A DNA stretch of 64,000 nucleotides from Oscillospiraceae bacterium (lineage in GTDB: Bacteria > Bacillota > Clostridia > Oscillospirales > Oscillospiraceae). The notes under the pieces were generated by a model, which saw nothing but the letters and a program-made list of their open reading frames with translations, made no database searches and was not told where the DNA came from. The stretch covers positions 62,001-126,000 of the forward strand of contig JAETNP010000001.1 of the NCBI GenBank assembly GCA_021768185.1, given 5' to 3'. Every line of letters starts with the position of its first letter. Within the stretch, counting starts at the first letter, position 1. Positions 8,516 through 14,983 of the stretch are shown here, piece after piece. A program made the position numbers and the translations under genes.

Positions 8516-9214
8516 ATGAAGAAACATTCTCTACATACCATAATTCGCAATATCCTGTGCGCCGCCTTCGCTTTCCTGGCGGTGCTGGCGCTCCCCACCG
8601 GCTGGCTGTATGACCTCTGGGCCGGTACTGGAACGGAGCAGGGACAGCGGCCCGGCGGGGATGCCCAGCAGCTCCAGCGGCAGGAGGAGATTGAAGCCTG
8701 CTTCTTGGACAGCGCCCCGGTCATTGCAGCTGGCGGCGAATTGACACCCTGCCCGCTGGCCCGTCTGCGGGATGTGGGCCAGGAGGGGACGCACTACCAC
8801 CACAACAGCGGCGCAAAGAGCTCCGTGTACGTTTCGGAATATATCACAGTGGACTGCCCACTCTCGTTCTGGGAATATGCACTGCAGCGGGTCGCGGCAG
8901 GCGGTTTTTATAACCGATACTATTTGATGGAGCTGGGGGACAACTCCTGGCTCTGTGTCTATTTTGATGATTACCTGACACTGACAGGGACGGACACCTA
9001 CCCCACTGGCTATGTCCGCTATACCACCACTGAGGAGCGCCGGATGCTGAACCGGATGGCGGAGGATTATAACGTTGATCCGGTCTATGTGCTGGATATG
9101 TACCGGCATGGGAAGTTAAATTGGATGTTGGATCTGGGGCTGCGGCTGGCGGTGGTGCTGGTAACTATATTATCTGGATCAGGAGGAAATCGCTGTAATT
9201 CGGGGAGCAGATAA
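8516..9214 (+). CDS. Membrane-anchored hypothetical protein, C-terminus probably frameshifted
   Basis: 232 codons after a GGGAGG site. A membrane segment lies at about residues 11-30 (NILCAAFAFLAVLALPTGWL), followed by a soluble domain rich in aromatic residues. Near the end, LDLGLRLAVVLV begins a second membrane segment but the frame then reads polar residues (TILSGSGGNRCN). A shift of one base at about 9163 would instead read NYIIWIRRKSL and stop at about 9199, completing a normal membrane helix with a positive tail. A one-base indel or sequencing error is therefore likely. The family is not recognised. Confidence 0.55.
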   Translation: MKKHSLHTIIRNILCAAFAFLAVLALPTGWLYDLWAGTGTEQGQRPGGDAQQLQRQEEIEACFLDSAPVIAAGGELTPCPLARLRDVGQEGTHYHHNSGAKSSVYVSEYITVDCPLSFWEYALQRVAAGGFYNRYYLMELGDNSWLCVYFDDYLTLTGTDTYPTGYVRYTTTEERRMLNRMAEDYNVDPVYVLDMYRHGKLNWMLDLGLRLAVVLVTILSGSGGNRCNSGSR

Positions 9215-9351
9215 CAGCACGGAACCCATGGTGATCTGGAAAATTGTTAGAAATGCTTTGCTGGATATTGCTCAACAGAATCACTGTCCAAAAGACGTCA
9301 CAGAGAAAATAGAAAAAAGGAGAGTGAGCAGTGACCCCGTAGACTTGGAGT

Positions 9352-9891
9352 ATGGATGGAGCGGGAACACCTGGCTTTGTGACGAACTGGGAGCAAATTG
9401 GTGTCTGCGGTGACGAGGCCACTCAAAATGCCGCTCTGAAGGTCTATGAGGTGGCCGATGACGAAGATCATGTCTTTCTTTATACATGGCCTGCTCAGTT
9501 TTATTTCGGCAGTGTAGAAACTCGCCTTTGGATGCAGGAAGGTGTAACACTGGGAACGCCCACGGCGGAAATGGTATCGTCTGTCACCATTGTCATAGCG
9601 GAGCAGGAAGAAAGCACTCCGGCGCAAGCAGACGATCCAGCCATGATTGCCGCCTTGCTGGAGGCATATAGCGGTGATAGCCTTGAAGTTCCCAATAGCG
9701 AGGACTGGGAATTTGGTTCGCTGATTATGCACCACAAAGATTTTTCTTTTCTTCAATACAAGATCGAGTACCGCTACTCACCAAAACTGGAAATATCCTA
9801 TTGTCAAAACATACACCGTGAATGGCGCCCTTTATCCAACCAGTGGTCTGCGGTTATTTCGGGGCGCGGCCTCCCCGCTCAAGATGAGTGA
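9352..9891 (+). CDS. Hypothetical protein, N-terminus uncertain
   Basis: 179 codons with plausible composition: TNWEQIGVCGDEATQNAALK, then HVFLYTWPAQFYFGSVETRLW, then a C-terminal beta-rich part. No recognised family, signal peptide or membrane segment. The start is weak: a stop codon lies 12 bases upstream and there is only a short GGAG. A separate frame at 9228-9413 (MVIWKIVRNALLDIAQQN...) overlaps it and may be its original N-terminus, separated by a frameshift near 9350. Confidence 0.45.
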   Translation: MDGAGTPGFVTNWEQIGVCGDEATQNAALKVYEVADDEDHVFLYTWPAQFYFGSVETRLWMQEGVTLGTPTAEMVSSVTIVIAEQEESTPAQADDPAMIAALLEAYSGDSLEVPNSEDWEFGSLIMHHKDFSFLQYKIEYRYSPKLEISYCQNIHREWRPLSNQWSAVISGRGLPAQDE

Positions 9892-9959
9892 TCCAAAAGC
9901 GCCGATGTTCTCTATTAATATATAAGTGTTTTAACCCAGACTGTGATTTACTTCTGTCG

Positions 9960-10383
9960 GCAGATGGGTTGTCGGGGGACTACCGGCTGCTTGGCGGAAT
10001 ACAACAGTACCATTCTGGCAGGCCACCACGCAGTACGGTATACAATTCGTCACATGGGACCGGCTGCAGAACGGCACGCTGTGGCAGGGACATTATTTTA
10101 ATGCGGGAGAGGGGTTGAATGCCGCCAAGCGGAACTTCCCCGTCCGTTCCAGATCGATCCCCGCAATACTGCTTTTTACATGGGAGCAGCCTGCGGGGAT
10201 CTTTGATGCCGCGCAGAACATGACATCCTGGACCTCTTTTCCAATCCGGAGAATGCCCGAATGGAATGGGATGTTGCATCTATGCACTGGATTCTCGGTG
10301 TTCACTATTTGGCTGATTTTTGCTGCCCAAAATACGGGACACAGACTTCCATTTCTGCTTTCCCCAATTGGGATAGGTTTTTG
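9960..10383 (+). pseudogene. Frameshifted hypothetical gene
   Basis: Two overlapping frames read as one protein broken by a frameshift near 10230. The first gives FWQATTQYGIQFVTWDRLQN, then GTLWQGHYFNAGEGLNAAKR, up to MTSW. The second continues with DLFSNPENARMEWDVASMHW, then ILGVHYLADFCCPKYG. The combined text is coherent and unlike a shadow frame. The 5' part is also disturbed and no start can be given. It ends just before the convergent terminator at 10391-10426. Family not recognised. It closes the eroded strip that began at 6933. Confidence 0.5.
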
Positions 10384-10390
10384 ACAGGAC

Positions 10391-10426
10391 AGTGGAACGC
10401 CCCGCCAGCCGGCGGGGCGTTCCACT
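10391..10426. terminator. Terminator hairpin after the second sugar importer
   Basis: A 16 bp perfect stem: 10391-10406 (AGTGGAACGCCCCGCC) with 10411-10426, loop AGCC. It lies 8 bp beyond the stop of the minus-strand permease gene. Confidence 0.75.
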
Positions 10427-10434
10427 GCAGTTCA

Positions 10435-11277
10435 TTATCCCTTGACGCCGCCGGAGGTCAGGCCCGCTACCAGGTGCTTTTCAATGCACAGGAACAGGAT
10501 GACTACCGGAATAGTGGCGAAGATCGAAGTGGCAAACAGGTACTGCCACTTGATGAAGTTGAAACCGTAGAAGACGTTGATGCCCACTGTAATGGGCTTG
10601 AGCAGATCGCTGGAAATCAGCGTCAGGGCGATGGTGTACTCGTTCCACGAGTTGATGAACACGAAAATCAGCGTGGTGACGATGCCCGGGGCCGACACCG
10701 GCAGCAGCACCCGCATGAGGGCCTGCACCGTGCCGCAGCCGTCGATCTTGGCCGCCTGCTCCATCTCCGAGGAAATGGAGGTGAAGGTGCCCCGCAGCAG
10801 CCAGATGGCAAAGGCCTGGTTGAAGGCCGCGTTGAGCAGGATCAGGCCGATGAGGCTGTTGGTCAGGTGCATGGCCGTCATCAGCCGGTAGATGCCCACC
10901 AGAAGCACCACCGGGGAGAACATCTGGCTCATGATGACCGCGCCCATGAAGACGCCCTTGCCCTTGAAGCGCATCCGGGACAGGGCGTAAGCCGCCGGGA
11001 TGCCGCAGAGGATGGCCAGACAGGTGGCTCCGCCGGCCACGATGATGGAGTTGAGCAGGTACTTGAAGACGGCGGCCTCCCGCCAGATGTCGATGAAGTT
11101 GGACCACTGCCATACCGACGGCAGCAGAACGGCGGCTTCGCCTGTGGCGTACATCTCTTCGTTGCTCTTGGCGGCGGTGGTAAGCATGACAAAGTAGGGA
11201 TAGAGAATAATAATGCAGATGACAAATACAAACAGATACAGCGCCATCCGTGCCCAAGGGGATTTCTTTGTTTTCAT
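10435..11277 (-). CDS. ABC sugar transporter permease, MalG-like (second importer)
   Basis: 280 residues. The first membrane segment is at about residues 12-32 (ALYLFVFVICIIILYPYFV). The EAA loop reads EMEQAAKIDGCGTVQALMRV, and the C-terminus ends VAGLTSGGVKG, as usual for CUT1 MalG-type permeases. It follows its partner permease by 3 bp on the same strand. Unlike the first importer, no glycosidase is encoded with it, so the substrate is unknown. No ATPase is encoded here either. Confidence 0.9.
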   Translation of the reverse strand: MKTKKSPWARMALYLFVFVICIIILYPYFVMLTTAAKSNEEMYATGEAAVLLPSVWQWSNFIDIWREAAVFKYLLNSIIVAGGATCLAILCGIPAAYALSRMRFKGKGVFMGAVIMSQMFSPVVLLVGIYRLMTAMHLTNSLIGLILLNAAFNQAFAIWLLRGTFTSISSEMEQAAKIDGCGTVQALMRVLLPVSAPGIVTTLIFVFINSWNEYTIALTLISSDLLKPITVGINVFYGFNFIKWQYLFATSIFATIPVVILFLCIEKHLVAGLTSGGVKG

Positions 11278-11280
11278 GGC

Positions 11281-12186
11281 TTACTCCTCCTCCTTTTCCG
11301 CCCGCAGGGTGATCATCATGTAGACGCTGGCGCAGACCGCCAGGATCACGAAGCCCACCACGGACACCGCCGCCGCCTCGCCCACCTTCTGGTTGGTGAA
11401 AGACAGCTTATAGAGGTAGGTGACCAAGGTGTGGGTCTGGTCCGCCGGGTCGCCCTTGGAGATGGTCCAGATGATGGGGAAGGAGTTGAACACGTAGATG
11501 ATGTTCAGCACCGTGGACACCGTCAGGCTGGGCATCAGCAGCGGCAGCGTCACCTTGAACAGCCTGCTCCAGAAGGTGGCCCCGTCCACGGCGGCGGCCT
11601 CATAGAGGGAGGTGTCGATACTTTGCAGTCCTGAGAGGACGCAGAAGGTGACAAAGGGGATGGTGACCAGGATGCCTACGAAACACTCCCAGGCGAAAAA
11701 CTGTCCGGGGGTGGCGGTCCAATTGACGTAGCTGTCGATCAGGCCCAGCTTCGTCAGGAGGACGTTGAGAGCGCCGTAGTCGGCGTTGATGATGTACTTC
11801 CAAATGACGGACTGAATGATGAGGGCCGTGGCCCAGGGGAACACCACGATGGCCCGGACGATCTTCCGGCCGTGGAACTTCTCGTTGAGGACCAGCCCCA
11901 AGATGATGCCCAGGACGGTGGACAGGCCCACCACAACGATCGTCCAGATCACCGTATTCCCCAGGGTATTCCAGAAGGTGGGGTTCTGGAAGATCCAGAC
12001 ATAGTTGCTCACGCCGTTGAAGCCCTTGTTGACGCCTGACTTGCTGATTTCGGAAAACGAGGTCTGGAACACGCTGAAAATGGGGACCAGGATCATGACG
12101 CTCATCAGGATGATGCTGGGCAGCAGCCAGATGTATGGCTCCACCTTCCTCATGTTCAGTTTCGTGCGGGGCTTATTCTCTTTCAT
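11281..12186 (-). CDS. ABC sugar transporter permease, MalF-like (second importer)
   Basis: 301 residues from the ATG at 12186, preceded by GGAGG at 8 bases. The upstream ATG at 12210 has no ribosome site. A basic N-terminus is followed by a membrane segment at about 23-43 (IWLLPSIILMSVMILVPIFS) and further hydrophobic segments. The EAA loop is LYEAAAVDGATFWSRLFKVT followed by LPLLMP. It pairs with the MalG-like gene downstream. An intercistronic hairpin separates it from the binding-protein gene, which would let the binding protein be made in excess. Confidence 0.9.
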   Translation of the reverse strand: MKENKPRTKLNMRKVEPYIWLLPSIILMSVMILVPIFSVFQTSFSEISKSGVNKGFNGVSNYVWIFQNPTFWNTLGNTVIWTIVVVGLSTVLGIILGLVLNEKFHGRKIVRAIVVFPWATALIIQSVIWKYIINADYGALNVLLTKLGLIDSYVNWTATPGQFFAWECFVGILVTIPFVTFCVLSGLQSIDTSLYEAAAVDGATFWSRLFKVTLPLLMPSLTVSTVLNIIYVFNSFPIIWTISKGDPADQTHTLVTYLYKLSFTNQKVGEAAAVSVVGFVILAVCASVYMMITLRAEKEEE

Positions 12187-12217
12187 AGACGCGCCTCCTT
12201 GCTTGCCCAAGAATAGA

Positions 12218-12248
12218 AGGGAGAGGCCGGCGGACCCGGCCCCTCCCT
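12218..12248 (-). terminator. Intercistronic hairpin after the binding-protein gene
   Basis: AGGGAGAGGCCGG (12218-12230) pairs with CCGGCCCCTCCCT (12236-12248) with one mismatch. On the transcribed strand a U-rich stretch (TTCTATTCTT) follows. It probably acts as a partial terminator or a 3' stabiliser for the binding-protein mRNA. Confidence 0.55.
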
Positions 12249-12263
12249 ATTGTCCGGTCAGAG

Positions 12264-13535
12264 TCAGCCGGCGATGGTCTTCTGGAGGTTGTCCAGAGCA
12301 TCCTTGGCGGAAATGCTGCCCTGGCAGACCTGCTGCTCGACCTCAATGACGCCGTTGCGCACGTCCATCCACTCGCTCTTGCTCATGGGATAGAACTGGC
12401 AGTTGGGGAGCTGGGCGCAGAAGGTCTTGAAGTACTCGCTGTTGCCGGTAGCATCGGAACCGCCCACCTTATGCTTCTCCGCGTTGGAGGCCAGGTAGTC
12501 GGAGGAGTCGCTGGTGGCGGGCAGGAAGCCCTCGTAGACCATGTAGTCGGAGTAGCGCTCGCAGTCATAGAAGAAGTCGAAGAAGGCGGAGATGGCCTTG
12601 GTGCGGGCATCCTGATCCTTCACGGCGTCGTTCTTGAACACCATCAGCTGATCGCACACGCCCAGGCCGGTGGAAGTACCGGTGTTGGTGGGGATGCCCA
12701 CGGACTGGTAATTCACGGTGGAGTCGGCGGAGACCATGTTCATGGGGCCGATCATCATCGCCAGAGTGCCGGCGCTGAAAGCGTCCTGCAGAGGATAGCG
12801 GGTGTCTGTGTAGGGGGCGGAGTTGCAGTAGCCGGAGTCAATCAGGGTCTTGATGTACTCAACGGCCTTCACGTTGGCGTCGCTGTTCAGAGCCCAGTTG
12901 CCGCTGGCATCCAGGTAGCCGCCGCCGAAGTTCCAGCTGTAGTAGGAGAAGGCCGCCTGACCCTCGTCGGTGGAGATGTCCAGGCCCCAGGGCACGATGC
13001 TGTCGCCGAACTTGTCCTTCACGGCCTGGCAGGCGGTCAGGACCTCGTCCCAGGTGGCGGGAGGCGCGGAGACGCCGGCCTCGTTGAGCAGATCCATGTT
13101 GCAGAACAGGGAACGGCAGGAAGCCAGGATGGGCAGGGCCCACACGGTGCCGTCAATGGCGTTGGACTCCCAGAAGCTGGGGATGATCTTGGCCTTGACG
13201 GCGTCGGAGGTATAATCCTCGGCCTTCATCAGCAGATCGTCGTTGACGTAGTCGGCAAAGCCGCTGATGTTCAGGATGTCGGGCTGCTGCTTGGACTGGA
13301 TGCGGGTGGAGACCACAGAGTAGATGTCGTTCCAGGAGACGATCTCGATGTTCAGGTCCACGTTCTTGTTGGCCTCCTCGAAATCCTTCTCAAACTGAGT
13401 CCACCACTCCTGGGTGTAGTTGCCGTACTGGGAGATGATGACGTTCAGCGTGGTCTTCCCGCCGCCGCCTCCTCCGCAGGCAGCCAGAGACAAGACCATC
13501 ACCATGGCCAGCAGCGCCGCAAGAACTTTCTTCAT
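12264..13535 (-). CDS. ABC sugar transporter substrate-binding lipoprotein (second importer)
   Basis: 423 residues from the ATG at 13535, which has GAGGAGG before it. The frame is open upstream to 13742, but that part is the promoter region. The lipoprotein signal ends in SLAAC with Cys at residue 20, followed by a Gly-rich linker. The mature part has the family 1 solute-binding layout: TLNVIISQYGNYTQEWWTQF, then PDILNISGFADYVN, then WALPILASCRSLFCN, then MIGPMNMVSADSTV. The ligand is not predictable. Expression is probably activated by the PocR-AraC regulator encoded just upstream on the same strand. Confidence 0.9.
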   Translation of the reverse strand: MKKVLAALLAMVMVLSLAACGGGGGGKTTLNVIISQYGNYTQEWWTQFEKDFEEANKNVDLNIEIVSWNDIYSVVSTRIQSKQQPDILNISGFADYVNDDLLMKAEDYTSDAVKAKIIPSFWESNAIDGTVWALPILASCRSLFCNMDLLNEAGVSAPPATWDEVLTACQAVKDKFGDSIVPWGLDISTDEGQAAFSYYSWNFGGGYLDASGNWALNSDANVKAVEYIKTLIDSGYCNSAPYTDTRYPLQDAFSAGTLAMMIGPMNMVSADSTVNYQSVGIPTNTGTSTGLGVCDQLMVFKNDAVKDQDARTKAISAFFDFFYDCERYSDYMVYEGFLPATSDSSDYLASNAEKHKVGGSDATGNSEYFKTFCAQLPNCQFYPMSKSEWMDVRNGVIEVEQQVCQGSISAKDALDNLQKTIAG

Positions 13536-13672
13536 TTCATTTTCCTCCTCAATCATTTCTTGATAAAGAAAAGCGCTCTGTCCGCGGGACCGGTAAAACG
13601 CCTGCGCACAGGGTGCTTTTCTATCCATTATTGTAGCAGATTCCCCAGCAAATAATAGGGACCAGCGTTCCG

Positions 13673-13730
13673 AATATAGCAAAATCGTACACCGAAAGGA
13701 AAATTGTGCGAATAACAAAATTTTCGCACA
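13673..13730 (-). promoter_or_regulatory. Promoter and activator-site candidate for the second importer
   Basis: On the minus strand an extended -10, TGCTATATT, lies at 13673-13681 with no good -35. Immediately upstream of the -35 position is an inverted repeat, TGTGCGAA (13705-13712) and TTCGCACA (13723-13730). A poor -35 with a palindrome centred near -50 is the usual look of an activator-dependent promoter, and the adjacent AraC-family gene is the natural candidate activator. Confidence 0.5.
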
Positions 13731-13755
13731 GATTTTCGTCAATATTCACAAAAAT

Positions 13756-14610
13756 TTAGGGGGCTGTACGCCATTTCTTCCGAAAGTCTCTGGGGGTCAT
13801 GCCGGTGATGGAGCGGAACACCCGGGAAAAATAGTTGTAATCGCTGATGCCCACCGCCCCGGCCACAGCAGAGATGGGCAGTTCGCTGCACACAAGGAGC
13901 TCCTTTGCCGCCTCTATGCGCCGCCGGGCAATCAGCTGGAAGAGAGTCTCGCCGTCGGAGAGCTGCTTGGCCAGGCGGCACAGCCTGGTCCGCCCGATGC
14001 CCAATTCCCGGGAAACGCTCTCCAGGGACAGCCGTTCCATATAGTGCTGGTCCAGATACAGTTCCAGGCGCTGGGCATCTGTCCGCTCCGTCGCCTGGAT
14101 CATCCCCTTCAGCTGGATATAGGCGGCCAGGGCCTCCAGAAGCTCCGAATAGGCTTTCAATTCCACATCGGAGTACTGCCGGAACTGGAAGAAGGCGGAC
14201 TTCAGCATCTCCGGTCCGCCCGGATACCAGTCCAGGAGCGGCCGGGCGCACTCCCATTGCCGCTCGATCGGCGACTCATCCAAAAAGCAGCCGAAAACCA
14301 AGTAGGCCAAGGGACGGTTCTTATCGTAGAGAGGCATCACCGCTTCGCAGACGCCCGCATGACAACGGTAGAACTGAAAGCCCTTGGCGGCGTTGTAGTG
14401 CTTGACCTTCCACGCATCGCAGGCCACGCAGCGTCGGTGGCCCTCCGGCAGAGCGTTGATCGCCTTGCAGAAAGGCGGGTGGCCTTCAAAGAGGTTGATG
14501 TCCCGTCCCTGAGGATCCAGGATGTTGGCAGCTATGCCGGTAAAAACGTAGAGATTGGTCAGCAGTCGGAGCAGCTGTTCCTGATCAAAGAATATGTTCT
14601 GTGTATCCAT
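13756..14610 (-). CDS. AraC-family regulator with PocR sensory domain
   Basis: 284 residues from the ATG at 14610, preceded by GGAGGGAG. Residues about 5-165 match the PocR ligand-sensing domain (PF10114): PFCKAINALPEGHRRC, CDAWKVKHYNA, and YRCHAGVCEAVMPL with the conserved cysteines. Residues about 185-284 are a two-HTH AraC DNA-binding domain ending SITGMTPRDFRKKW. It lies upstream of, and on the same strand as, the second sugar importer, which it probably controls. The inverted repeat at 13705-13730 is a plausible binding site. Longer upstream starts would run through the hairpins at 14632-14673 and are not supported. Confidence 0.88.
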   Translation of the reverse strand: MDTQNIFFDQEQLLRLLTNLYVFTGIAANILDPQGRDINLFEGHPPFCKAINALPEGHRRCVACDAWKVKHYNAAKGFQFYRCHAGVCEAVMPLYDKNRPLAYLVFGCFLDESPIERQWECARPLLDWYPGGPEMLKSAFFQFRQYSDVELKAYSELLEALAAYIQLKGMIQATERTDAQRLELYLDQHYMERLSLESVSRELGIGRTRLCRLAKQLSDGETLFQLIARRRIEAAKELLVCSELPISAVAGAVGISDYNYFSRVFRSITGMTPRDFRKKWRTAP

Positions 14611-14631
14611 AGATCTCCCTCCGCCAAAGGT

Positions 14632-14673
14632 CGTTCTCCGCCGTACACGGCGGAGAACGGGGGTACCCCCGTT
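14632..14673 (-). promoter_or_regulatory. Two adjoining perfect palindromes in the AraC-gene leader
   Basis: CGTTCTCCGCCG (14632-14643) and CGGCGGAGAACG (14648-14659) form a 12 bp stem with a 4-base loop. They overlap an 18 bp perfect palindrome, AACGGGGGTACCCCCGTT (14656-14673). Both lie 22-63 bp upstream of the start of the PocR-AraC gene. In the transcript, CUCCGCC of the first stem could also pair with GGCGGAG next to the ribosome site, so alternative structures are possible. It could instead be an operator. Confidence 0.5.
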
Positions 14674-14767
14674 CCAGATGAGTTGATTTTTCTGAATTAT
14701 ATCACATCGGAACAGCGATGGAAAGTCTTTCTTCCAGGACATGCTTTGAGGTGGGCCGCTGCACTCC

Positions 14768-14903
14768 CCCAAGTGGGAGGATGCCGAGCATCTGGGCCGC
14801 GACCCGGAAACCGGCAAGGCCGTCTGTAAGAACGTGCTGGGCAAAACCCAGGCAGAAGTGAAACAGAAACTCAAGGCAGTCAGCCGGTATCCGGAGTATA
14901 GGC
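14768..14903 (+). pseudogene. N-terminal-region fragment of a Tn916-type integrase
   Basis: A frame without start reads PKWEDAEHLGRDPETGKAVC, then KNVLGKTQAEVKQKLKAV. This is the arm-binding (AP2-like) region of ICE integrases, in which a GxDPxTGK...GKTQKEVxxKL motif is standard. No catalytic part follows. It lies between the PocR-AraC leader and the end of the ABC permease gene. Together with the C-terminal fragment at 6933-7304 it shows that integrase genes were inserted and lost here. The two fragments point in opposite directions and need not come from one gene. Confidence 0.6.
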
Positions 14904-14983
14904 AGGCACAGCGTATATATCTGTGCATTGCTTGTCGTTGCTGCCCAGCGCACCATTCTGCCGCAATAGCAAAATTGTGTGTG

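Noticed and set aside
10261..11634. 457-codon plus-strand ORF
   Set aside because: Only its first 40 codons look protein-like (part of the frameshifted gene ending near 10383); the rest is antisense to the permease genes and runs through a terminator.
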